Assembly (NCBI RefSeq): GCF_020177375.1
Contig: NZ_JAIWHV010000001.1
Coordinates: forward strand, 744,001-808,000
DNA from: Saliphagus infecundisoli
GTDB lineage: Archaea; Halobacteriota; Halobacteria; Halobacteriales; Natrialbaceae
DNA length: 64,000 nt
Reading direction: 5' to 3'
The position numbers were made by a program, and so were the translations under genes. Numbering within the stretch: position 1 is the stretch's first letter; each line of letters begins with the position of its first letter. Shown one piece after another: positions 9,027 through 16,592 of this stretch. A model generated the notes under the pieces. That model was given only the letters and a program-made list of their open reading frames with translations, was not told the DNA's origin and ran no database searches.

Positions 9027-9434
9027 TCAGTCCCGTCGGTTGACTTCGACCCGGACGTCCTCCGTGGAGACGTAGACGACGACGCTTCGGGTGTCGGCGC
9101 CGATGAACGTCTCCTCGCTCGCGATCACCTCGCCGCTTTCGGGTTCCTCGCCGCTCTCGTCGACCAGTTCGACCCGGAGGTGTTGTTCCTCGTCCGAGAG
9201 GTGGCCGACGCTCGCCGACTGTTCGGGGGGAGCCGAGACCGCCTCGTCGTAGGTCTGACGGTCGTCGTCGACGGTGTGGGCGACGATCACGACGTTTCGG
9301 TTGTCGTCGCTCTCGTTTTCGATCCGTAGCGTCACCGGTGTCGAGAGCCTGAGGTCCTGGATCGAGCCGAGACAGCCCGCGAGCGCGGCCAGCGGGAGAG
9401 CGGTTCCGGCCCGGAGCAGCGTACGGCGGTTCAC
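9027..9434 (-). CDS. Tat-exported lipoprotein of unknown function
   Basis: A 135-aa protein. The N-terminus MNRRTLLRAGTALPLAALAGC has a twin-arginine motif and a lipobox (LAGC, Cys at about residue 21), the usual haloarchaeal route for lipid-anchored exoproteins. The mature part is an all-beta, acidic domain (VTLRIENESDDNRNVVIVAHTVDDD...) resembling small immunoglobulin-like or FxLYD-type modules. It sits immediately downstream of guaB on the same strand (38 nt) but a functional tie is unlikely. Confidence 0.8.
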   Translation of the reverse strand: MNRRTLLRAGTALPLAALAGCLGSIQDLRLSTPVTLRIENESDDNRNVVIVAHTVDDDRQTYDEAVSAPPEQSASVGHLSDEEQHLRVELVDESGEEPESGEVIASEETFIGADTRSVVVYVSTEDVRVEVNRRD

Positions 9435-9472
9435 GGTCGAACCGAAGGGGTCGACGACCGTATGCCTTCCCT

Positions 9473-10963
9473 TTACTCCTCGCCCGGACTGTAGTTGGGC
9501 GCCTCGTCGGTGATGACGACGTCGTGGGCGTGGCCCTCGGCCTGGCCCGCACTCGAGACCCGGACGAACTCCGAGCGTTCCTTGAACGCCGGAATCGAGC
9601 CGGCGCCGACGTAGCCCATCCCCGAGCGCATCCCGCCCGTGAGCTGGGTGAGTTCCGATCTGAGCGTGCCCTTGTAGGGCGTGGCGGCCTCGACGCCCTC
9701 CGGGACGACCTCCTCCTCGTCGCTATCCTTCTGGTAGCGGTTGCCCTCGCCGGATTTCAGCGCGCCGACGCTGCCCATCCCCCGGTACTGCTTGTATCGC
9801 TTGCCGTTCATCGTCACGACCCGGCCCGGCGCCTCGTCGGTGCCCGCGAAATAGGAGCCGAGCATGACGGCGTCGGCGCCCGCCGCGATGGCCTTGATCG
9901 CGTCGCCCGAGTACCGGATTCCCCCGTCGGCGATCACGGGAACGTCGTGGTCGCTCGCGACGTCTGCCACCTGGGCGACGGCCGTGATCTGGGGCATTCC
10001 CGAGCCGCTGACAACCCGGGTCGTACAGATCGAGCCGGGACCGATGCCGACCTTGATCCCGTCGGCGAACTCCACGAGGTCGGCGGCGGCCTCGCGGGTG
10101 CCGACGTTGCCGACGACGACGTCCGCGTCGACCTCGCTACTGATCTCGCGGGCGCTGTCGATCACGTTCGCGTTGTGGGCGTGGGCACAGTCGATGAAGA
10201 GCACGTCCGCGCCCGCCTCGTCGGCCGCGGCCGCGCGGTCGGCCTCGAAGGGGCCGACGGCGACCCCACACCGTAGCTGGCCGTTTCCGTCCCGAGCGGC
10301 CTCCTTGTACTCTCTGCGCTGGAGGATCCCCTGCATCGTGACCAGGCCGACGAGCAGGTTCTCGTCGTCGACCACGGGAACGCGCTCGATCTTATGGTCG
10401 TACATCAACTCGAAGGCGTCGCGGGGATCAACGTCCTTCGGGGCGGTAATCACCTCGTCGGTCATCGCCTCGGTGACGGGGTCGTCCTCGCCGACCTCCA
10501 GATGGGGCCGGATGTCCGTACTCGAGATGATCCCCAGCACCTCGCCGCGGGTGTTGACGACGGGTGCGCCCCCGACGCCCTCCCGGGCCATCAGCTCGTC
10601 GACCTCGCGGACGGACGTCTCGGGGTGGGCCGTGACGACCGACTCGAGGGGGATGATGAGTTCGTCGGCGCGTTTGACCTTCTCTATCTCCTTGACCATC
10701 CCGTCGACGTTCATGTTCCGGTGGATGACGCCCATCCCGCCGTGGCGGGCCATCGCGACCGCCATCTCTCCTTCGGTGACGGTGTCCATCGCCGCCGAGA
10801 GGATCGGGACCGAGACCTCGACCGACCGGGAGACCCGCGAGCCGAGATCGGCCTCGTCGGGTTCGACCCGGCTCTCTTTGGGACGGAGCAAGACGTCGTC
10901 GAAGGTGAGCGCCTCCGGGACACGAAGCTTCGAGGAAAACGGCTCGTCTACATCGTTCGCCAT
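9473..10963 (-). CDS. guaB: Inosine-5'-monophosphate dehydrogenase
   Basis: A 496-aa IMPDH, which oxidises IMP to XMP with NAD+ in the committed step of GMP synthesis. The N-terminal barrel half has [21 protein letters not shown] pair occupies roughly residues 98-215. The catalytic flap has the Cys loop [17 protein letters not shown] and the [24 protein letters not shown] phosphate-binding stretch. The C-terminal flap ends with [12 protein letters not shown]. Full length. It starts at ATG 10963 and is divergent from the DUF5794 gene. Confidence 0.97.
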   Translation of the reverse strand: MANDVDEPFSSKLRVPEALTFDDVLLRPKESRVEPDEADLGSRVSRSVEVSVPILSAAMDTVTEGEMAVAMARHGGMGVIHRNMNVDGMVKEIEKVKRADELIIPLESVVTAHPETSVREVDELMAREGVGGAPVVNTRGEVLGIISSTDIRPHLEVGEDDPVTEAMTDEVITAPKDVDPRDAFELMYDHKIERVPVVDDENLLVGLVTMQGILQRREYKEAARDGNGQLRCGVAVGPFEADRAAAADEAGADVLFIDCAHAHNANVIDSAREISSEVDADVVVGNVGTREAAADLVEFADGIKVGIGPGSICTTRVVSGSGMPQITAVAQVADVASDHDVPVIADGGIRYSGDAIKAIAAGADAVMLGSYFAGTDEAPGRVVTMNGKRYKQYRGMGSVGALKSGEGNRYQKDSDEEEVVPEGVEAATPYKGTLRSELTQLTGGMRSGMGYVGAGSIPAFKERSEFVRVSSAGQAEGHAHDVVITDEAPNYSPGEE

Positions 10964-11158
10964 GTAAACTGTGTGGAACCCCGCCCCAAAAGGGTTGCGA
11001 GGGAGGGGGTTTCACGGACCGAACCCCACGTTCGGTGATCGGATACGTTCATCGGTGACCGTTTCCGGACGGTCGGCCGCTGTTTCGAGGACAAACGCGT
11101 GGCGGATGGGGGCGCGTCTCACGCAATCTTTATTGACGCAAGTCTGTTGCGATCTATT
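10964..11158. promoter_or_regulatory. guaB / DUF5794 divergent intergenic region
   Basis: About 195 nt without a convincing gene. It contains a plus-strand TATA-like CTTTATTG (11128-11135) and an inverted repeat CGCAA-gtctg-TTGCG (11137-11151) located between that box and an ATG at 11159. I see no RNA gene here. Confidence 0.45.
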
Positions 11159-11371
11159 ATGTTCGCTGCAGGAACGAACGATGCCCGCATCGGCGGTCGG
11201 ACGAACGGCGACGCCAGCGGCGGCGCCAAAGCGTTCACGGGCACGTTCACCCCCTTTGCAGCGACGGGCGGTTTTACACGGTCGATGGACTGGCTCGCCC
11301 CCGCGACGTGGAGCCACCCCGATCGAGGAGCCGCCCGACCCGAAAGACGGGGCCCCCGCCACGATCGATGA
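11159..11371 (+). CDS. Possible 70-aa small protein upstream of DUF5794
   Basis: ATG 11159 lies 24-31 nt after a TATA-like element and its stop overlaps the next start as ATGA (11368-11371), both usual signs of a leaderless first gene in an operon. The protein (MFAAGTNDARIGGRTNG...) is rich in Gly, Ala, Thr and Arg, without acidic bias or recognisable motifs, which is unusual for a haloarchaeal protein. It may instead be a 5' leader of the downstream gene. Confidence 0.3.
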   Translation: MFAAGTNDARIGGRTNGDASGGAKAFTGTFTPFAATGGFTRSMDWLAPATWSHPDRGAARPERRGPRHDR

Positions 11372-12276
11372 GCACCTCACGCCACCCCGTTGCGCTGCGC
11401 CTCGAGTCGATCGTGGGAAACGACGCGCGCCTGCTCGCGCTCGTGATGGCCCTGCCGCTCGTGGACGGGATCTTCGTTGCTCTCGTTCTCTCGGGAGCCC
11501 TTGACACCGTTGTCGGGGCCGTCCAGGTCGGCCTGCTCATCTTCGGAGGCAGCGCCACCGTCGCCGTCATCCTCGCGGACATGACCGGAACGCCCCGCGA
11601 GCAGGCCGGCGTCGTCCTCCTCGTGGGAGTCCCGCTCATCGTTCTGGCGGCGATCCAGGCCGCGCTGGCGCCCGCGATCGCGAGCGTGCTCGATATCGCG
11701 ATCTTCGAACGGTTCGCCGCGCTCGTCATCATGGCGGTCGCCGCCAAGACCGCGAGCGCGACCATCGGCGACTACCTCCCCAGCTCGGCGGTCATCATCG
11801 CGCTCGGGCTGGTTGCGAGCCTCGATCCCTCGGGCGCCGAGTTCGCGGTCCTGCACGACACCGCGCTCGTGGTCAACGCGACCGCCGCGGCGGTCGTCGC
11901 AGTGACCTTCGCGCTCGCGCTCTCGCTCTCGGGACCGTACCTCCGGGCGTACGTCGACCTCGACCGGTTCCGGTTCGGCAGCGCCGTCGCGCTCGGCTTG
12001 CTCCCGCTTGCGGTGCTCGGGATGCCCTTCGGAAACGCTCCCCTGGCGGTGCTCGCGGTGAGCGCGCTGTTCGCCTTCGACCCCGGCGACGTCGACCTCG
12101 GCGACGCCGTCACCGGGGCGTTCGGCTCGAGGGAGACCACCGATGGCGGTTCTCCGGAGAAGCCCGAGGCGAGCCCGGAGATGGGCGCCGACGGCGCGAG
12201 CGAGGGGGAGTCGGGAGCGATCGACGAGGCGTATCCCGGCGGCGATTCCGGCGAGGAACGCGCCCCCTGGCTGTAG
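11368..12276 (+). CDS. DUF5794 family membrane protein
   Basis: A 302-aa polytopic membrane protein with about seven or eight hydrophobic segments between residues 18 and 235 and an acidic, Gly/Ser-rich cytoplasmic tail after residue 240. The conserved start STSRHPVALRLESIVGNDARLLALVMALPLVDGIF is that of the haloarchaeal DUF5794 family, commonly found near guaB; function is unknown. ATG 11368 overlaps a possible small upstream gene. Confidence 0.8.
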   Translation: MSTSRHPVALRLESIVGNDARLLALVMALPLVDGIFVALVLSGALDTVVGAVQVGLLIFGGSATVAVILADMTGTPREQAGVVLLVGVPLIVLAAIQAALAPAIASVLDIAIFERFAALVIMAVAAKTASATIGDYLPSSAVIIALGLVASLDPSGAEFAVLHDTALVVNATAAAVVAVTFALALSLSGPYLRAYVDLDRFRFGSAVALGLLPLAVLGMPFGNAPLAVLAVSALFAFDPGDVDLGDAVTGAFGSRETTDGGSPEKPEASPEMGADGASEGESGAIDEAYPGGDSGEERAPWL

Positions 12277-12322
12277 GGGGAACCGAAACCACTTTAGGCG
12301 GGATCACCCAACGGAGGGACGC

Positions 12323-12496
12323 GGGGTCGTGGCCAAGCCAGGAATGGCGACTGACTCCAGAGGTATGCGCCCGGGACGAAACTCCAGACTGATATACTGA
12401 TCCGGCGGCTGATCACCGTCGGTGTGATGACCCTCTGGAGTTCCGAGGCGCACCGGAGATATCAGTCGATCGGGGGTTCAAATCCCTCCGACCCCA
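12323..12496 (+). tRNA. trnW: tRNA-Trp (CCA anticodon) with 100-nt intron
   Basis: Exons 12323-12360 and 12461-12496 give a 74-nt cloverleaf. The acceptor GGGGTCG pairs with CGACCCC (12489-12495), discriminator A 12496. The D stem is GCC/GGC, the anticodon stem ACTGA/TCAGT, the anticodon CCA at 12357-12359, and the T loop TTCAAAT. CCA is not encoded. The intron lies after position 37 in a perfect bulge-helix-bulge: central helix CTCC/GGAG, bulges AGA and ATA, then outer helix GGT/ACC. The archaeal splicing endonuclease would cut AG|A and AT|A, leaving loop CTCCAGA. Confidence 0.97.
12361..12460 (+). ncRNA. Box C/D guide RNA in the tRNA-Trp intron (Cm34 and Um39)
   Basis: The intron contains box C GTGATGA (12424-12430), box D-type CCGA (12443-12446) and internal CTGA (12397-12400). 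The guide CTGGAGT (12435-12441) pairs with the anticodon loop and puts C34 opposite the fifth base before CCGA. The guide GACTGATAT (12387-12395) pairs across the 3' splice site and puts U39 opposite the fifth base before CTGA. Both obey the N+5 rule for 2'-O-methylation, matching the known role of haloarchaeal tRNA-Trp introns. The second duplex can form only in the unspliced precursor. Confidence 0.9.
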
Positions 12497-12500
12497 TACC

Positions 12501-12550
12501 TCTGCCGCGAGCAAATCCACGAGCGGCAGATATGTAACTCGTGGGATTTG
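12501..12550 (+). repeat. Two overlapping, mutually exclusive hairpins after tRNA-Trp
   Basis: Hairpin A: TCTGCCGC (12501-12508) with GCGGCAGA (12523-12530). Hairpin B: CAAATCCACGAG (12512-12523) with CTCGTGGGATTTG (12538-12550), one base bulged. They share the stretch 12512-12530 so only one can form at a time. They could be a processing or termination signal, or a decayed repeat. Confidence 0.5.
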
Positions 12551-12597
12551 AACGAGACCGAGGTTCTGCGAGCGAAGCAAGCAGGTTCTCGGGCGTA

Positions 12598-12620
12598 GTT
12601 CACAATCCCTCCGACCCTAC
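12598..12620 (+). repeat. Partial copy of the tRNA-Trp 3' end (att-like)
   Basis: The 14 nt AATCCCTCCGACCC at 12604-12617, preceded by GTTCA, repeats the T-arm/acceptor of tRNA-Trp (12481-12494). Such a direct repeat is the usual footprint of site-specific integration at a tRNA 3' end. Only 110 nt separate the copies and no integrase is present, so any element has been lost. Confidence 0.45.
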
Positions 12621-12654
12621 AGCGACGAACGATATTTCCACCTGTCGAAACCGC

Positions 12655-13071
12655 TTACTCCACCTGATTGTCGGGGACCACGCCCGTCACCTCGTGGCCC
12701 ATCTCTCGGATCTCCTCTAGGATCGCCTCGTGGTCGGCCGTCGCCTCGTAGTAGAGCACGACGTCGAAGGTCCCCTCCCGGAGCAACTGTTGGCACTCCC
12801 AGACGAACGCCTCGTCCTCTAAGGTCCGTCCCTGGTGCTGGTTCGAGGAGAAGTCGGTGTCGTCGTTGCCCGAGTAGACGTAGCAGTCGGCGGGGTCGTG
12901 GCCGGCGGCTGCGGCGATGACGTCGCCGGCGTCGATCGTCGCCTGCATCATCTTGACCTCCGCGTCGGAGCCGTAGTCGGTGTGGACGATCGCGCCGTTG
13001 AGTTCGATCTCGCCGGGCTCGAGCAGGGCCTGTGTCCGCCGGTAGAGGTCGTCGTCGATCGAGTCGGGCAT
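12655..13071 (-). CDS. DUF5778 family protein
   Basis: A 138-aa soluble acidic protein. The stretches DDLYRRTQALLEPGEIELNGAIVHTDYG, AGHDPADCYVYSGNDDTDFSSNQHQGRTLEDEAFVWECQQLL and the C-terminal EEIREMGHEVTGV are those of the haloarchaeal DUF5778 family, of unknown function. ATG 13071 is the only start that precedes this conserved N-terminus closely. Divergent from uppS. Confidence 0.8.
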   Translation of the reverse strand: MPDSIDDDLYRRTQALLEPGEIELNGAIVHTDYGSDAEVKMMQATIDAGDVIAAAAGHDPADCYVYSGNDDTDFSSNQHQGRTLEDEAFVWECQQLLREGTFDVVLYYEATADHEAILEEIREMGHEVTGVVPDNQVE

Positions 13072-13195
13072 GCTCGTGAGGTGGCGGGCCGGACGGATAG
13101 CGCTCACGATCGGTGTCCGTGATCGACTGTCGGGATTCCTGTGGGGGCCGCCGAGTCGCAAGAATCATGGTCGTCGGCTGGCATGGGGGAGACGA

Positions 13196-14152
13196 ATGAA
13201 ACGTCGCCTTCGCCGGGGCGTCTACGCGGCCTACGAGCGCCTGCTGAGCCGGGAGGTCGGGAAAGCGCCGACCCACGTCGCGGTCATCCAAGACGGAAAC
13301 CGTCGCTACGCCCGGAAATCCGGCGACGAGCCCACGGAGGGCCACCATGCAGGCGCGAAGACGACCGAGCGGGTCCTCGAGTGGTGCCAGGAGGTCGGCG
13401 TCGAGGAGCTGACCCTCTATACGTTCTCGACGGAGAACTTCGACCGGCCAGAGGACCAACGGGAGGCGCTGTTCGATCTGCTCTGTGAGAAGCTCTCGGA
13501 GTTCGCCGACGCCGATGAGGTCCACGACAACGAGGTCTGTATCCGCGCGATCGGCGACATCGACCAGCTTCCAGGACGGGTCCAGGAGGTCGTTGACTAC
13601 GCGGAGAGCCGGACCGAGGGCTACGACCGGTTCGTGCTCAACATCGCGCTGGCCTACGGCGGCCGCTCCGAACTACTGGAAGCCGCCCGGAGCGTCGCCC
13701 GCGACGTCGACCGGGGCGAGCTCGCTCCCGAGGAGATCGACGTCGGGACGATCGAGCAGCGGCTGTACGACGACCCCGTGCGGGACGTAGACCTCATCAT
13801 CCGGACCGGTGGCGACGAGCGGACCTCGAACTTCCTGCCCTGGCACGCCAACGGCAACGAGGCCGGCGTCTTCTTCTGTACGCCCTACTGGCCGGAGTTC
13901 TCGAAGACCGACTTCCTTCGGGGCATTCGAACGTACGAGCACCGCGAGGCCTCCTGGCGCCGGACCCGGGCCCGCCGGGCGCTTTCTCTCCTGCGTGCGG
14001 TCGGCGAGACCGAACTCGCCGAGGCCCGCGAGGTCCTCGCCCGATTCCGGGACTCGCTGCCGATCGCCGAACGCCCCGACGCCGAGGACATAGAGGGCGA
14101 CGTCGCGGATTCGGCCCGCGTCGCCGACGGCGGGGAGTCCCCCCGGCTGTAG
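13196..14152 (+). CDS. uppS: cis-Prenyltransferase (undecaprenyl/polyprenyl diphosphate synthase)
   Basis: A 318-aa UppS-family enzyme that chains isopentenyl diphosphate in cis to make a polyprenyl (dolichol-type) diphosphate, the glycan carrier. The catalytic Asp is in HVAVIQDGNRRYA (Asp33 of DGN). YTFSTENFDRP follows, and the C-terminal IPP-binding RxG region is DLIIRTGGDERTSNFLPWHANGNEAGVFFCTPYWPEF. The last 70 residues extend beyond bacterial UppS. ATG 13196 follows GACGA and is close to the conserved KRRLRRGVYAAYERLL. A second, non-canonical paralogue lies at 14574-15179. Confidence 0.94.
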   Translation: MKRRLRRGVYAAYERLLSREVGKAPTHVAVIQDGNRRYARKSGDEPTEGHHAGAKTTERVLEWCQEVGVEELTLYTFSTENFDRPEDQREALFDLLCEKLSEFADADEVHDNEVCIRAIGDIDQLPGRVQEVVDYAESRTEGYDRFVLNIALAYGGRSELLEAARSVARDVDRGELAPEEIDVGTIEQRLYDDPVRDVDLIIRTGGDERTSNFLPWHANGNEAGVFFCTPYWPEFSKTDFLRGIRTYEHREASWRRTRARRALSLLRAVGETELAEAREVLARFRDSLPIAERPDAEDIEGDVADSARVADGGESPRL

Positions 14153-14171
14153 CCCGCGGTCCGCGGATGGA

Positions 14172-14185
14172 GTTATATTTATAAC
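14172..14185 (+). promoter_or_regulatory. Palindromic TATA region GTTATA-TT-TATAAC
   Basis: A perfect 6-bp inverted repeat with 2-nt spacer, itself containing the TATA box, ends 23 nt before ATG 14209. A protein binding it would block TBP/TFB, so the HTH gene that follows may control itself. Confidence 0.5.
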
Positions 14186-14208
14186 ATAACCAGGAGTTGC
14201 CGTTGGTA

Positions 14209-14556
14209 ATGAGATCGACGGCCACCCCGATCGACGTCGAACGGTTCCGGGACCGGACGAGGATCGGGACGGACGACGCGTACCGACTGCTCGCCGACAG
14301 CCGCGTCCGGACGACGCTTCTGGTCCTCCGCGAGAACGAGGTCGTCGGCATCGATCGCCTCGTCGAGGCTGTCTTCCGGGTTGAGAGCACGGTCCGAGCT
14401 GACGTCGTCAGGATCGAACTCGTCCACGTCACGCTCCCCAAACTCGAGGAGTACGGTCTTCTCGACCGTGAGCGCGATGACGGTCGGCTCGTCGTCGAGC
14501 GTGGGCTCTCCGCGGAGGCGTTCGCGGCGGCGGTGGTCACGGCCGACCGGGCCTGA
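14209..14556 (+). CDS. Winged-helix HTH protein (DUF7344-like)
   Basis: A 115-aa protein with a compact winged helix: DAYRLLADSRVRTTLLVLRENEVVGIDRLVEAVF, then the recognition region VRIELVHVTLPKLEEYGLLDRERDDGRLVVERG. It resembles the small haloarchaeal DUF7344-type DNA-binding proteins. No effector domain. The palindromic promoter suggests autoregulation. It sits between the two cis-prenyltransferase genes and is convergent with the second; a role in controlling them is a guess. Confidence 0.7.
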   Translation: MRSTATPIDVERFRDRTRIGTDDAYRLLADSRVRTTLLVLRENEVVGIDRLVEAVFRVESTVRADVVRIELVHVTLPKLEEYGLLDRERDDGRLVVERGLSAEAFAAAVVTADRA

Positions 14557-14573
14557 TCGGACGTCGGTGTCGC

Positions 14574-15179
14574 CTACTCGCCGTAGCGCCTCGATCGGTT
14601 ACAGAACTCGCGGACGGCCCGAAGGAAGTCCCGTTTGCGGAAGTCCCGCCAGTTGACGTCGGTGAAGTAGAGTTCGGAGTAGACCGACTGCCAGATCATG
14701 AAATCGGAGAGCCGTTCGGCGCCGGTCTTGATCACCAGGTCGGGCTCCTCTGGGAAGACGAGGTGGTCCTCGATGTGGCCGTCGTCGATCTCCTCGGGGG
14801 ACAGCTCGCCGGCCTCGACGCCGCCGGCGATCGTTTCGACCGCGCTCGTGAACTCGTGTTTCCCGCCGAGGCCGATCCCGATCTGGATCGGCGCCGACGC
14901 GGGCGTCCGGTCGTCGGGTCCCCGGACGGCGACCGCTCGCGGGGCGTCGATCCCCTCTAACTCCCGGCGGAGCGTCGGGACCGCTGCAGCATCGAGGACG
15001 CTCACGTAGACCGTCACCCGCTCGGCGTACTCGATCGCCCACTCGAAGAAGTCGGTGAGGGTCCCGTAGGCGCCCTGCTCCAGCAGGTCGCGTTCGGTGA
15101 TCACGAGCGCGACGTGATCGGGGGGGTCGCCCTCGTGGCGCCGGAGGCGAACCGAGAGGTAGCGTTCGTACAGTCCCAC
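14574..15179 (-). CDS. Non-canonical cis-prenyltransferase homologue lacking the DGN catalytic motif
   Basis: A 201-aa UppS-family protein. The N-terminal site that should read H-V-A-x-x-x-D-G-N reads HVALVITERD (residues 22-31, bases 15087-15116), so the catalytic Asp and Mg-binding loop are missing. The C-terminal half keeps the family signature: DLVIKTGAERLSDF (147-160), then WQSVYSELYFTDVNWRDF. This combination (dead first motif, intact second) is that of accessory subunits such as NgBR/Nus1, which activate a catalytic partner. It may pair with the uppS product. Divergent from DUF92. Confidence 0.85.
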   Translation of the reverse strand: MGLYERYLSVRLRRHEGDPPDHVALVITERDLLEQGAYGTLTDFFEWAIEYAERVTVYVSVLDAAAVPTLRRELEGIDAPRAVAVRGPDDRTPASAPIQIGIGLGGKHEFTSAVETIAGGVEAGELSPEEIDDGHIEDHLVFPEEPDLVIKTGAERLSDFMIWQSVYSELYFTDVNWRDFRKRDFLRAVREFCNRSRRYGE

Positions 15180-15278
15180 GGCCTCCCGTTCCCGGCCCGG
15201 AATCCTAACGATACCGGTTTCGGGTCGAAACTCACGGAAAGGGGAAGTTAAGTAACCCCCACGGAAAGAAGCGACACC

Positions 15279-16592
15279 GTGACATCGACCGTTCGGCGGG
15301 CGGGAGCCTTCGCCGCGCTCTCGACGCTCTCGCTTGCCGTCCCGCTCGTCGGCCCGGCGCCCGCGGCTCCGATCGCCGCGGTCGTTCTCGCCGGGGTCGT
15401 CGCCGTCCGCGACGGCCCGCTGTTCGATCTCTTTGCCTATCCTGGCGACTACGAGGACGAGCGTCTCTACGGGCTCGCGACGTTCGTCCTCGCGGCGGCC
15501 GCCCTCGGCCTGCTCGCGGCCGCCTTCGGGCTCCCGATCCCCGTCTTCGTCGCCGCCGTCGTCCTCGTCGGCTACGGCAACCTCGCGGCGGTCGCCGCCG
15601 GCGACCGGACCGACCGCGACGTGGCCCCCGCCGTCGCCTTCTGTCTAGGGGGTGCAACGGCGGCCGTCGCCGGCCAGACCCTCGCGCGGTGGCTCCTCGC
15701 CGCCCCCGTCGAGCCCGCGCTCCCGCTGGTCGTCTTCGTCGCCACGAGCGCCGGCCTGCTCGGGGCGCTCCTCCGGGACGTGCTCACCCCCTACGACGAC
15801 CCGATCGTCATGCTCGCCGTCGGCCTGCTCGCCTGGCTGCTCGCCGGCTTCGAGCCCGTCGTCGGCACCGTCGAGATCGCGGGTGCGCTCGCGGTTACCG
15901 CCGCCGTCGGCTACGCCGCCGTCGCCCTGGGCGCGGCATCGGTCGCCGGCATGCTCACCGGAACGTTGCTCGCGCTTCTGACGATCGTCCTCGGGGGATA
16001 CAGCTGGTTCGCCGTCCTCATGGCGTTCTTCGGGATCGGCAGCGTCTCGACGAAGTTCCGCTACGAGGAGAAGCGAAGCCGGGGCATCGCACAGGAAAAC
16101 GACGGCGCCCGGGGAAGCTCGAACGTCCTCGCGAACTCCGCGGTCGCGCTTGCGGCCGTCCTCGGCTACGCCGCCGGCTCTGCCGACCTCCTTCCCGTCC
16201 CGCCCGACCCGTTCCTCTTTGCCTTTGCCGGCTCGCTGGCGACCGCACTGAGCGACACCTTATCGAGCGAGGTCGGCGGCGTCTTCGATACGCCCCGGCT
16301 GATCACGACCCTGAAGCCCGTCGATCCGGGCACCGACGGCGCCGTCACCTGGCAGGGCGAACTCGCCGGGATCGCCGGCGCGGCGGCCGTCGCCGGCATC
16401 GTCTACGCGCTCTTCCCGACCGTCGGGGCCGCCGGCGCGGCGGTCGTCGTCGTCGCCGGCGTCGTCGGGATGACCGTCGACAGCCTGCTGGGCGCGACGA
16501 TCGAGGGCGGAGCCGTCGGCAACCAGGGCGTCAACTTCCTCGCGACGCTCTCGGGCGCTCTCGTTGGGGCCCTCGCGGTGTTCCTGTTTTAA
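15279..16592 (+). CDS. DUF92 family membrane protein
   Basis: A 437-aa polytopic protein with about ten hydrophobic segments. The conserved DUF92 core is in the second half: GSVSTKFRYEEKRSRGIAQENDGARGSSNVLANS, then ATALSDTLSSEVGGVF, and the C-terminal DSLLGATIEGGAVGNQGVNFLAT. Plant VTE6 of this family is a phytyl-phosphate kinase, so isoprenyl-phosphate chemistry is plausible and would fit the neighbouring cis-prenyltransferases (inference). The start is GTG 15279. The stop overlaps the convergent dnaG stop by 4 nt. Confidence 0.85.
   Translation: MTSTVRRAGAFAALSTLSLAVPLVGPAPAAPIAAVVLAGVVAVRDGPLFDLFAYPGDYEDERLYGLATFVLAAAALGLLAAAFGLPIPVFVAAVVLVGYGNLAAVAAGDRTDRDVAPAVAFCLGGATAAVAGQTLARWLLAAPVEPALPLVVFVATSAGLLGALLRDVLTPYDDPIVMLAVGLLAWLLAGFEPVVGTVEIAGALAVTAAVGYAAVALGAASVAGMLTGTLLALLTIVLGGYSWFAVLMAFFGIGSVSTKFRYEEKRSRGIAQENDGARGSSNVLANSAVALAAVLGYAAGSADLLPVPPDPFLFAFAGSLATALSDTLSSEVGGVFDTPRLITTLKPVDPGTDGAVTWQGELAGIAGAAAVAGIVYALFPTVGAAGAAVVVVAGVVGMTVDSLLGATIEGGAVGNQGVNFLATLSGALVGALAVFLF

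Noticed and set aside
12361-12460. tRNA intron first considered as two separate tRNA halves or a pseudogene
   Set aside because: The bulge-helix-bulge and the restored cloverleaf are perfect, so it is a normal spliced tRNA.
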